Position numbers and translations under genes: made by a program. Below, piece after piece: positions 26,000 to 34,685 of a stretch of DNA of 64,000 nt. The notes beneath the pieces were generated by a model. The model saw only the letters and a list, made by a program, of their open reading frames with translations, was not told the origin of the DNA and searched no databases. Source of the stretch: Opitutaceae bacterium. Lineage in GTDB: Bacteria > Verrucomicrobiota > Verrucomicrobiia > Opitutales > Opitutaceae. Positions within the stretch are counted from its first letter, which is position 1. Each line of letters starts with the position of its first letter. Where the stretch lies: the NCBI GenBank assembly GCA_016711225.1, contig JADJTK010000001.1, positions 1 through 64,000 on the forward strand, written 5' to 3'.

Positions 26000-27274
26000 A
26001 TGAAAGCCGTCCTGCTGCCGCATTTCGCCAACCCGGCGCCCGTACTCGGGCCGTCGGAAAACGGTTTCGTGCCACTGGCCCTCGAGGGGGAGATCCGCGC
26101 CATCTACGGGCGCAGCCCGCTCTATGGGAAGCGCCATGCCCTTGGCGGCGGGCGCTTGCACTGGGGCGGCTACCTGGAGCTGCCGCTGTTGACCAAGCGC
26201 GAGATCGTCGAGCAGGGACATTGCGCCTTCTTCGACGACTGCGCGGAGGTCGACGCCAAGGTGCAGCGCAAGGAGTGGGAATATGAATCCACCTCCGGCA
26301 CGACCCAGGGACCGATGACGGTAATCATGGAGCGCAGCTGGTGGCCGGAGCAGACGGCCCGCGCCTACGCGGCGCATCCGCTGCTCGCCCCCTACGCCAA
26401 GCAGCACGGACGGCGCGCGATCCTCGCCCCGGTGGGATGCTCGAGCAACCTCTGCCCGTACGAAGATTTCGAGTTCCCGCAGCGTTTCATCGAGAACACG
26501 ATCTACCTCAACCTGCACAGCGACCCGTTCGTCTACCTCGAGAGCGAGTGGGACCGCATCGTGCTGGAGCTGGAGGCCTCGCAGCCCGAAGTGCTGGAAG
26601 GCGAGCCGATCTACCTCTCGCTGCTCGCGCGAGCGGTACTCAAGCGCAAGGTACGCGTACCGAGCGTGAAGGTCGTCATCCTCACCTACGGCAAGGCCAG
26701 CCGCGAGCACGGCCGGCGCATCGCCGAGGCGTTTCCCGCGCCCCAAGTCGACCTCTATGGATCGACCGAGGCCGGCTACATCTTCATCGGCGACGCCTTC
26801 GCCGACAACTCGCGGCCGATCGACGCCAATGTGTTCATCGAGCTCGTGCCCTTCCGGGGGCTCGCAGAGACGTTCCAGATCGTGGTGACCACGCGCGGTC
26901 GCCAGGCGATGCCGTTGCTGCGCTACCTTACGGGCGACATCGTGCAGCGATTCCCCTCCGGTTTCCGCATCGTCGGGCGCGAGCGCGACCTGCATTTCCG
27001 GCGCGACGGCTCGCTGGTCTCGCCCACCGACATCGACCGGGCGCTCCCGGAGAGTTTCTCCTGCTGGCACTATTGCCTGAGCCAGACCGGGGAGACGGCA
27101 TGGAAACTCGACTATGTGGCCGAGCACAGCGCCGGCCCCGAGGTGGCCGAAGCCGTGGCGGCCATGCTGGGCGACGGGGCCCGGGTGAGCACGACGCGGC
27201 GCAAGCTGGTTCCGCCGGCGGCGAGCGGGAAGTTCGCGCTGCTTAAGCCGCTGGGCGCCACGGCGAAGGCCTGA
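26000..27274 (+). CDS. PaaK-like adenylate-forming enzyme (AMP-binding superfamily)
   Basis: A 424-residue enzyme related to phenylacetate-CoA ligase, expected to activate a carboxylic acid with ATP as an acyl-adenylate. The P-loop-like motif is YESTSGTTQGPMTVI (about residues 95-109). The adenine-binding motif is VDLYGSTEAGYIFIG (about 250). The ribose-binding Asp is in MPLLRYLTGDIVQRFPSGF (about 310), followed by a hinge region GRERDLHFRRDG and a small C-terminal domain. A Cys pair (CSSNLCPY) sits mid-protein. The substrate cannot be told. It begins 38 bp after the NUDIX gene on the same strand and may share its transcript. A gap of about 230 bp separates it from the sdh operon. Confidence 0.72.
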   Translation: MKAVLLPHFANPAPVLGPSENGFVPLALEGEIRAIYGRSPLYGKRHALGGGRLHWGGYLELPLLTKREIVEQGHCAFFDDCAEVDAKVQRKEWEYESTSGTTQGPMTVIMERSWWPEQTARAYAAHPLLAPYAKQHGRRAILAPVGCSSNLCPYEDFEFPQRFIENTIYLNLHSDPFVYLESEWDRIVLELEASQPEVLEGEPIYLSLLARAVLKRKVRVPSVKVVILTYGKASREHGRRIAEAFPAPQVDLYGSTEAGYIFIGDAFADNSRPIDANVFIELVPFRGLAETFQIVVTTRGRQAMPLLRYLTGDIVQRFPSGFRIVGRERDLHFRRDGSLVSPTDIDRALPESFSCWHYCLSQTGETAWKLDYVAEHSAGPEVAEAVAAMLGDGARVSTTRRKLVPPAASGKFALLKPLGATAKA

Positions 27275-27506
27275 GGGCCGCGACCGAGCGGTTGTGGGTT
27301 CGGGCCCGGGGGGGCCGGGCGGGCGGTCCGGCGCCGGGACCGGCAGGGGGGATGAGGTCTATTCATGGATTCGCAGTTTTAAGCCGCGGCCCTGGGGGCG
27401 CCATGCCCCCGCAAATTCTCCTAATAAGGAATTGCCCGGCGAGGTCGCAGCTCTAGCGTCGGCGCTTCGTTTTCGTTCCTCCCGTCGATTCCAACGCACA
27501 CCCGCA

Positions 27507-28304
27507 ATGAGCCTCGTTCGTAATATCTTCTGCTCCTCTCTGGGGAAGAAATACATCATGGCGCTGACTGGCCTGGCCTTGCTCGGCTTCGCCGGCGGTC
27601 ACCTCGTCGGCAACCTCCAGGTCTTCGCCCATCCGGACAAGATCAACGGCTATGCCCACTTCCTGCAGGGCCTTGGGCCCATGCTCTGGGTCGTGCGCCT
27701 GAGCCTGCTGGCCATCGTCAGCCTCCATCTTTGGGCGGCGATTCAGCTCACGCTCGAGAACCGGGCGGCCCGTCCCCAGAAGTACGACGTCGACCACACG
27801 ATCCAGGCGTCCGCAGCCTCTCGCTACATGATCGGCTCGGGCCTGGTCATCGCCACCTTCCTCGTCTACCACATCCTCCATTTCACGGTGGGGGCGGTGA
27901 GCGCCGACACCTTCAAGACCGGCGCGACCATCGGTGAATACACGATGGCCCACGACTTCCATCTCTTCGGCCTGACGATCGTCGGGGCCGGCGCGCCCGT
28001 GCACGATGTCCATACGATGATGGTCCTCGGCTTCCAGAAGGCCCCGGTCGCGATCTTCTACATGATCGCCGTCTCGCTGCTGAGCTTCCATCTCTGGCAC
28101 GGCTTCGAGAGCGCCTTCCAGTCGCTCGGCCTGCGCACCAGCCGCTGGGGCTGCTTCCTGCACGCTGTCACCCGTCTCTTCGTGGTCGCCTACCTGCTCG
28201 GTAGTCTGGCCATCCCCGGCTCGATCCTGGCCGGAGTGGTAAAGGTCGGCGGCTGCTGCCCGACCACCGCTGCGGCCGCCTCCTGCTGCCCCGCTTCCAA
28301 ATAA
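27507..28304 (+). CDS. sdhC: Succinate dehydrogenase/fumarate reductase cytochrome b subunit
   Basis: The membrane anchor of complex II, 265 residues. It is of the single-polypeptide b-type (b558-like) found in Bacteroidetes, epsilonproteobacteria and Verrucomicrobia. It passes electrons between the iron-sulfur subunit and quinone. Five hydrophobic segments are visible, with conserved heme-ligand histidine contexts: GFAGGHLVGNLQVF near residue 30, LSLLAIVSLHLWAA near 75, FLVYHILHFTVGAV near 125, MIAVSLLSFHLWHGFESAFQ near 195. The C-terminal tail is unusual, with two CCP motifs (GGCCPTTAAAASCCPASK). It is the first gene of the sdh operon, with 19 bp to sdhA. Confidence 0.92.
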   Translation: MSLVRNIFCSSLGKKYIMALTGLALLGFAGGHLVGNLQVFAHPDKINGYAHFLQGLGPMLWVVRLSLLAIVSLHLWAAIQLTLENRAARPQKYDVDHTIQASAASRYMIGSGLVIATFLVYHILHFTVGAVSADTFKTGATIGEYTMAHDFHLFGLTIVGAGAPVHDVHTMMVLGFQKAPVAIFYMIAVSLLSFHLWHGFESAFQSLGLRTSRWGCFLHAVTRLFVVAYLLGSLAIPGSILAGVVKVGGCCPTTAAAASCCPASK

Positions 28305-28323
28305 CCCTTTTGCCGTCCGCCTC

Positions 28324-30250
<1,927 letters not shown>

Positions 30251-30274
30251 GCCCGGCCCCGCCGCACCTCGCGC

Positions 30275-30823
30275 ATGGGCGTCACCCCCTCCAGTCCGGT
30301 ATTGGCCGAGCGGATCGAAACCCGCATCTTCCTCCTGCGTGGAGAGAAGGTGATGTTCGATTTCCACTTGGCCGAGCTGTACGGAGTGGAGACCAAGACG
30401 CTCAAACGCGCCGTGCAGCGCAACCTCGAGCGCTTCCCGAGCGACTTCATGTTTCAGCTTGATCGGGAGGAGCTTACAAACTTGAGGTGCCAATTTGGTA
30501 CCTCAAGTTCGGGTCACGGTGGCCTGCGGTATCAGCCGCTGGCCTTCACCGAACAGGGGGTAACGATGCTCGCCAGCGTGCTCGGCAGCCCGCGGGCGGT
30601 GCAGGTCAGTATCGCGATTGTCCGCGCCTTCGTGCACCTGCGCCAGTTGCTCTCCACCCATGTGGAGCTCGCCCGCAAGCTCACCGCCCTCGAGCGCAAA
30701 TACGATGAGCAGTTCAAGGTCGTCTTCGACGCCATCCGCGCGCTCATGTCCGACGATGTCCTTCCTCACGGTCGCCAGATCGGCTATCTCGCCGCCGGCG
30801 CCGCCAAGTCTTCCAAAAAATAG
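30275..30823 (+). CDS. ORF6N-domain (phage-type DNA-binding) protein inside the sdh operon
   Basis: A 182-residue protein with an N-terminal ORF6N domain (about residues 10-100): TRIFLLRGEKVMFDFHLAEL, YGVETKTLKRAVQRNLERFP, SDFMFQLDREELTNLRCQFG, then YQPLAFTEQGVTMLASVLGS and SIAIVRAFVHLRQLL. A helical C-terminus (ELARKLTALERKYDEQFKVV) could form a coiled coil, followed by a basic tail. ORF6N domains are known from phage and mobile-element regulators, often beside KilA-N or antirepressor domains. Here the gene sits 24 bp after sdhA and 33 bp before sdhB, in the same direction, so it must be transcribed with the operon. Its target is unknown. It may be a recent insertion or a domesticated operon regulator. 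Confidence 0.85.
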   Translation: MGVTPSSPVLAERIETRIFLLRGEKVMFDFHLAELYGVETKTLKRAVQRNLERFPSDFMFQLDREELTNLRCQFGTSSSGHGGLRYQPLAFTEQGVTMLASVLGSPRAVQVSIAIVRAFVHLRQLLSTHVELARKLTALERKYDEQFKVVFDAIRALMSDDVLPHGRQIGYLAAGAAKSSKK

Positions 30824-30856
30824 TTTCCCTCCGTTTCCGTCCCATTCCTCCCGCCC

Positions 30857-31642
30857 ATGAAAGTTAAACTCAAAGTCTGGCGCCAGAAGAACGCCGATAC
30901 CGCCGGCGAGTTCAAGAACTACGAGACCTCGGATCTCAATCCGAACATGTCGTTCTTGGAGATGCTCGACGTCGTCAACGAGGACCTCACCACCGCCGGC
31001 GAGGACCCGATCGCGTTCGACCACGACTGTCGCGAGGGCATCTGCGGCACCTGCTCGTCGGTCATCAATGGCAAGCCCCACGGCCCCCACAAGGGCGTGG
31101 CCACCTGCCAGACCTACATGCGGTCCTTCAAGGACGGTGACGAGATCACCGTCGAGCCGTGGCGCGCCGCCCCGTTCCCGATCCTGAAGGATCTCATGGT
31201 CGACCGGAAGGCCTTCGACAAGATCATGCAGGCCGGCGGCTTCGTCAGCATCCGCACCGGCTCCCCGCAGGACGCCAACGCGCTGCCGATCGCCAAGGAA
31301 ACCGCCGACCTCGCGATGGACGCGGCGTCCTGCATCGGTTGCGGCGCCTGCGTCGCGGCCTGCAAGAATGCCTCCGCCATGCTCTTCACCGCCGCTAAGG
31401 CCTCCCAGCTCAACCTGCTGCCGCAGGGCCAGCCGGAGAAGGACCGCCGCGTGCTCGGCATGGTCGCCGCCATGGATGCGGCCGGGTTTGGCAACTGCAC
31501 CAACCAATACGAGTGCTCCGCGGTCTGCCCCAAGCTCATCAGCCACGACTTCATCGCGAAGCTCAACCGCGACTTCTTCATGGCCACGGTGCGGGCGACC
31601 TTCAGCCAGGCCCCGGCGGTCACCACTGGCGGCGGCGCCTGA
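30857..31642 (+). CDS. sdhB: Succinate dehydrogenase/fumarate reductase iron-sulfur subunit
   Basis: A 261-residue electron carrier between FAD and heme b. The N-terminal ferredoxin domain has the [2Fe-2S] ligands in FDHDCREGICGTCSSVINGK and the distal Cys in GVATCQTYM. The C-terminal domain has the cluster motif SCIGCGACVAACKNAS and the second set CTNQYECSAVCPK for the [4Fe-4S] and [3Fe-4S] centres. The acidic lead MKVKLKVWRQKNADTAGEFK is the usual start. It is the last gene of the operon, closed by a strong terminator 30 bp after its stop. The spacing from sdhA (about 600 bp, filled by the ORF6N gene) is unusual for this operon. Confidence 0.95.
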   Translation: MKVKLKVWRQKNADTAGEFKNYETSDLNPNMSFLEMLDVVNEDLTTAGEDPIAFDHDCREGICGTCSSVINGKPHGPHKGVATCQTYMRSFKDGDEITVEPWRAAPFPILKDLMVDRKAFDKIMQAGGFVSIRTGSPQDANALPIAKETADLAMDAASCIGCGACVAACKNASAMLFTAAKASQLNLLPQGQPEKDRRVLGMVAAMDAAGFGNCTNQYECSAVCPKLISHDFIAKLNRDFFMATVRATFSQAPAVTTGGGA

Positions 31643-31672
31643 GCGCACCGAAGCCTTTGTCTCCATTTCACG

Positions 31673-31700
31673 GCGCCACCGGCAACGGTGGCGCTTTTTT
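31673..31700 (+). terminator. Rho-independent terminator of the sdh operon
   Basis: Perfect 9-bp stem GCGCCACCG and CGGTGGCGC with a GCAA tetraloop, followed by six T residues. Confidence 0.92.
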
Positions 31701-31746
31701 GGTGCGCCGGGCCGGGCGCCCCGTAGTCGATCGCGGCGTTCCGGCT

Positions 31747-31847
31747 GTAGGCCACCGCGGTGAGGTGCCGGTTTGGCGAGTTGGGTATGCAGCCCATGCG
31801 GCGAGGTGCCGGCGAAGGAAACCGGCCAGGTCGGCGCCCTGGCCTAC
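31747..31847. repeat. Inverted pair of GTAG-type REP hairpins
   Basis: The left copy starts GTAGGCCACCGCGGTGAGGT (31747 on). The right copy, in opposite orientation, is GGCCAGG, loop TCGGCGC, CCTGGCC and then TAC (31824-31847). The inverted arrangement with about 50 bp between is like the bimeric BIME organisation of REP elements. The left copy matches repeats at 138-163 and 9634-9657. It lies in the space between two convergent terminators. Confidence 0.6.
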
Positions 31848-31887
31848 AACCAGAGGGTGTTGCTCTCGGGCTTTTGTCCCAAAACAG

Positions 31888-31919
31888 ACCAGCCGCCCCC
31901 TGGTGGGAGCGGCTGGTCG
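31888..31919 (-). terminator. Terminator of the glycine-zipper gene
   Basis: Read on the minus strand, stem GACCAGCCGC and GCGGCTGGTC encloses a 12-base loop and is followed by TGTTTTGGG. The T-run is short, so termination may be moderate. It lies 26 bp after the stop codon of the leftward gene. Confidence 0.7.
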
Positions 31920-31944
31920 TCATGCTGTACCCGAAGCGCGAAGC

Positions 31945-32502
31945 CTAGCGGCTGTAGGCGTAGCCGCGGTCGTCGCGGCGGTCGTCCCGTCGATCGTCTT
32001 GGCGGTCGTGGCGCGCCTCCCGGCGGTCCTCGCGCCGGTCGGACCGGTTGTCATACCGCGCCTCGCGCCGGTCGTCGCGACGATCACGGCGATCATGGCG
32101 GGATTCGACCACCACGACTCGGGGCGCCGGTCGGCAGGCCGGGCGCACGACCACCACGTTCCGAGAATGGTGGGGGGCCGGACGGACCACAACCACCCGG
32201 GGCGCGGGAGGACAATAGGGGCGGGCGATCACCACTGGGCGGTGGGATGCGTACGCCGGGGCTGAGGTGTAGTGAACCACATGGCCGCGATCGTTATCGT
32301 CGGTGATCGCGGTGAAGAGCAGCCCGGCGGTGGCGCCGAGGAAGGCACCTTCGGCGGCGTGGTGGTCGTTATGCTCTCCGATGATCGCACCGGCGACGCC
32401 GCCGATGATCATGTTGCGGGCGGCGTCGTTGCGGGCGTGGGCGGGAACTGCCACGGCTAGGGCGGCCGCGCAGGCAAGGGGGAGAAGAAAGCGAGTTTTC
32501 AT
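31945..32502 (-). CDS. Exported glycine-zipper protein with Arg/Asp-rich tail
   Basis: A 185-residue protein. A clear signal peptide (MKTRFLLPLACAAALAVAVP, then AHA) is followed by a glycine-zipper segment (MIIGGVAGAIIGEHNDHHAA, GAFLGATAGLLFTAI) of the kind that inserts into or spans membranes. A middle part has repeated VVVVRPA motifs (APRVVVVRPAPHHSRNVVVV). The last 55 residues are almost entirely Arg, Asp and His (RRDRRDDRREARYDNRSDRR), an extreme polyampholyte. Such a tail is repetitive in the DNA too. The function is unknown, and an envelope location is likely. Confidence 0.75.
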   Translation of the reverse strand: MKTRFLLPLACAAALAVAVPAHARNDAARNMIIGGVAGAIIGEHNDHHAAEGAFLGATAGLLFTAITDDNDRGHVVHYTSAPAYASHRPVVIARPYCPPAPRVVVVRPAPHHSRNVVVVRPACRPAPRVVVVESRHDRRDRRDDRREARYDNRSDRREDRREARHDRQDDRRDDRRDDRGYAYSR

Positions 32503-32699
32503 ACGTGAGCTGAGACGCAGTCCTCCCGAGCCGGTTTCAATCTCGCCGAGGGTATATTTTCGTTGCCCGCGTAACCTCGCTGCCGCTCCGCGCGTCCGCG
32601 GCGAGCGTTCCGCGCGGTCGAATGCTGTGAAATACAGGCACACTGGCGGGCGTCGGCTTTTTTGGCCGGCCCGATTCGAGGGACGCGCGGAGCTGTGGG

Positions 32700-33164
32700 C
32701 TACTCGATGCGGCCTTCGTCGAAGTCGATCAGGTCGGGCACGCTCTGTATTTGGCCGACGCGGTCCGCGCAGCCCATGGCGGTGAGGGCCTGGAGCAGAA
32801 ACTCACGACCGGCTTCTGTCATGCCTTTCTGGACGAGTTCGCGGTTCCATTTGGCTACGCGGCAATCGGAGGGAAAGAGCGCCAGAAACCGGCGATCGAC
32901 CTCGGCCTCCTCGGCGCCGGCCTCGCGCACGGCGCGCTCCACGGCGTCGGGCTCCACGCCGAGATGCAGGCAGAGGAAGCGGTCGCAGCCGCGCTTGTAG
33001 TTTTTGGCGTAACTAGCCGGGAGCTTCCCGTGCTCCTGCACATAGCGGATCTTCGCGATGAAGCGCGGTAGGTAGAGCAGGCCGGTGGCGGGATGCGGCA
33101 GGTACGGCGAGGGCAGGCAGTACAGGATTTCGCCAGTGGAGCCGGGGATCGGTCGAGAGAGCAT
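32700..33164 (-). CDS. DUF5069-like protein
   Basis: A 154-residue soluble protein. The ATG chosen gives MLSRPIPGSTGEILYCLPSP, and the frame continues further upstream only through repeat DNA. The conserved-looking core is LLYLPRFIAKIRYVQEHGKL, YAKNYKRGCDRFLCLHLGVE, and a C-terminal segment with KWNRELVQKGMTEAGREFLL and SVPDLIDFDEGRIE. The 'LxRxxxKxR...GKL...YxxNxxxGxD' pattern is what I know from DUF5069 proteins, which are common in Verrucomicrobia. The function is unknown. A GCAGAAC-type low-complexity run sits directly in front of the start codon. Confidence 0.7.
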   Translation of the reverse strand: MLSRPIPGSTGEILYCLPSPYLPHPATGLLYLPRFIAKIRYVQEHGKLPASYAKNYKRGCDRFLCLHLGVEPDAVERAVREAGAEEAEVDRRFLALFPSDCRVAKWNRELVQKGMTEAGREFLLQALTAMGCADRVGQIQSVPDLIDFDEGRIE

Positions 33165-33213
33165 GGGAGAGGCGGCAGAACGAAGAAGGCAGAACGCAGA
33201 ACGGAGACGGCAC
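33165..33213. repeat. STRR-like run GCAGAAC next to a start codon
   Basis: GAGGCGGCAGAACGAAGAAG followed by GCAGAACGCAGAACGGAG: imperfect 7-9 bp units. It directly abuts the DUF5069 gene start on the minus strand. A related run lies at 46493-46545. Confidence 0.6.
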
Positions 33214-33351
33214 AGTAGGAGCGGAGCAAGAGCAGGGGCAAGAGCGGGCCCACGAGAGGCGCGGGCCCGAGGAGCACGAGCGGGAAGGGGCGCAACGGGA
33301 CGGCGCGAACACGCGCGGGATTGCCGAGCGCTGGTTCGCCGTCGAGGATGC

Positions 33352-34476
33352 ATGCGGATGCACAACGGTCCCCGGTCGCAGTGGTTGCCCAATGCCGAGA
33401 TTGCCTTCCAGCGCATGCTGGCGGCGATCGATGCGGCGCGGGTGTCGGTGCGGCTAGAGATGTACATCTATGCCTCCGGCGTCCCGGGCGATCTCTTCCG
33501 GGCGGTGCTCGCCGCAGCGGCGTCGCGGCGGGTCCGTGTCGAGGTGCTGGTCGACGGCTTCGGCTCTCGGCCGTTGTCGGAGGACTACTGGCGGCCGGTG
33601 CGCGAGGCCGGGGGCGAGGTGCGGGTATTCAATCCGTTGTCGCTGGATCGATTTGTGATCCGCGACCACCGCAAGATGCTGCTGATCGACGATCGGGTCG
33701 CCTTCGTGGGCGGGTTCAATATCGCGCCCGAGTACCTGGGCGACGGCGTGACGCGTGGCTGGTTCGATTTCGGGCTGGAACTGCAGGGGCCGGTGGCGGC
33801 GGCGCTGGGGGCCTCGTTCGCGGTGCTCTTTGAGCATCACGATTTCGTGCATCCGCGGCTAGGGCGCTGGCGGCATACCGCGGTGCGACGGGCGTTGCGG
33901 TGCCATGAGCGCGAGCAGGTTTTGGCGACGGGGCCCGGATTGGGGCGTAATGTCTTCCATCGGCGCCTGCTGCAGGACCTCGCGCGGGCGCGCTCCGTGG
34001 AGATTGTGGCGGCGTACTTCGTGCCGGGCCTGGGCCTGCGGCGGGCGCTGCGACGGGTGGTGCGGCAGGGGGGCACGGTGCGGCTGCTCCTCGCCGGGCG
34101 CAGCGACGTGCCGTTGGTGCAGACCGCCGGCCGCGCGTTCTTCGGTGGCCTGCTGCGGGCCGGGGTGGTGATCGACGAGTACCAGCCGCAGGTCCTGCAT
34201 GCGAAACTCGCGATCGTGGACGACGTGGTGTTTGTCGGCTCGGCGAACCTCGACGCCCGCTCCCTGGCGATCAACTACGAGGTGATGGTGCGCATCGAGG
34301 ACCGGCGCCTGGCGGCCGAGGGGCGGGCCCTGCTCGCCGCCGCCCGCCAGCATGCCGTGCCTGTGAAAGAGCGACAGCACGGCCTCTGGCTGCGGCTGCG
34401 GGAGACTTGGGCCCGGTTCCTCCTGACAACCGTCGACCCTTGGCTCGCCCGCCGCCAGCTGCGCCGGCTGGTGTGA
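33352..34476 (+). CDS. Cardiolipin synthase-like phospholipase D family protein
   Basis: A 374-residue PLD-superfamily enzyme. Such enzymes transfer phosphatidyl groups through a phospho-histidine intermediate, and cardiolipin synthesis is the commonest role. Both HKD motifs are intact: FVIRDHRKMLLIDDRVAFVG (about residue 103) and QPQVLHAKLAIVDDVVFVGS (about 282), each followed by the GG(F/S)xN or SANxD element (GGFNIAPEYLG, GSANLDARSLAINYE). It lacks the N-terminal transmembrane helices of ClsA, so it resembles ClsB or YwiE-like short forms. The long frame upstream of the ATG runs through repeat DNA and is ignored. It diverges from the DUF5069 gene. Confidence 0.85.
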   Translation: MRMHNGPRSQWLPNAEIAFQRMLAAIDAARVSVRLEMYIYASGVPGDLFRAVLAAAASRRVRVEVLVDGFGSRPLSEDYWRPVREAGGEVRVFNPLSLDRFVIRDHRKMLLIDDRVAFVGGFNIAPEYLGDGVTRGWFDFGLELQGPVAAALGASFAVLFEHHDFVHPRLGRWRHTAVRRALRCHEREQVLATGPGLGRNVFHRRLLQDLARARSVEIVAAYFVPGLGLRRALRRVVRQGGTVRLLLAGRSDVPLVQTAGRAFFGGLLRAGVVIDEYQPQVLHAKLAIVDDVVFVGSANLDARSLAINYEVMVRIEDRRLAAEGRALLAAARQHAVPVKERQHGLWLRLRETWARFLLTTVDPWLARRQLRRLV

Positions 34477-34557
34477 AAGGAGCCCGGCTTTCCCCCGGGC
34501 AAGCGGCCTTGGCGGGCCTTGGCCGTTGGGCTGGGCGGCGCGGTTTCGGGGGAAAGG

Positions 34558-34593
34558 CGCAAAATCGTGTCGCGATCGCGACACGATTTTGCG
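34558..34593. repeat. Perfect 36-bp palindrome
   Basis: The arms are CGCAAAATCGTGTCGCGA and its exact reverse complement, with no loop. The centre is CGCGATCGCG. The hairpin is flanked by an A4 run inside the left arm and a T4 run inside the right arm, so it could act as a bidirectional terminator for the PLD gene (rightward) and the esterase gene (leftward). It lies 81 bp past the PLD stop and 92 bp past the esterase stop. It could also be a protein-binding site or mobile repeat. Confidence 0.75.
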
Positions 34594-34685
34594 TCCTGGG
34601 CCGACGGGCCACCTCAGTGTAACTAGAGTCTCGAGCCAGATGTCCGGGTGCCACGAAGAGCGGGCGAGAGCCTATCCACCCGGTT

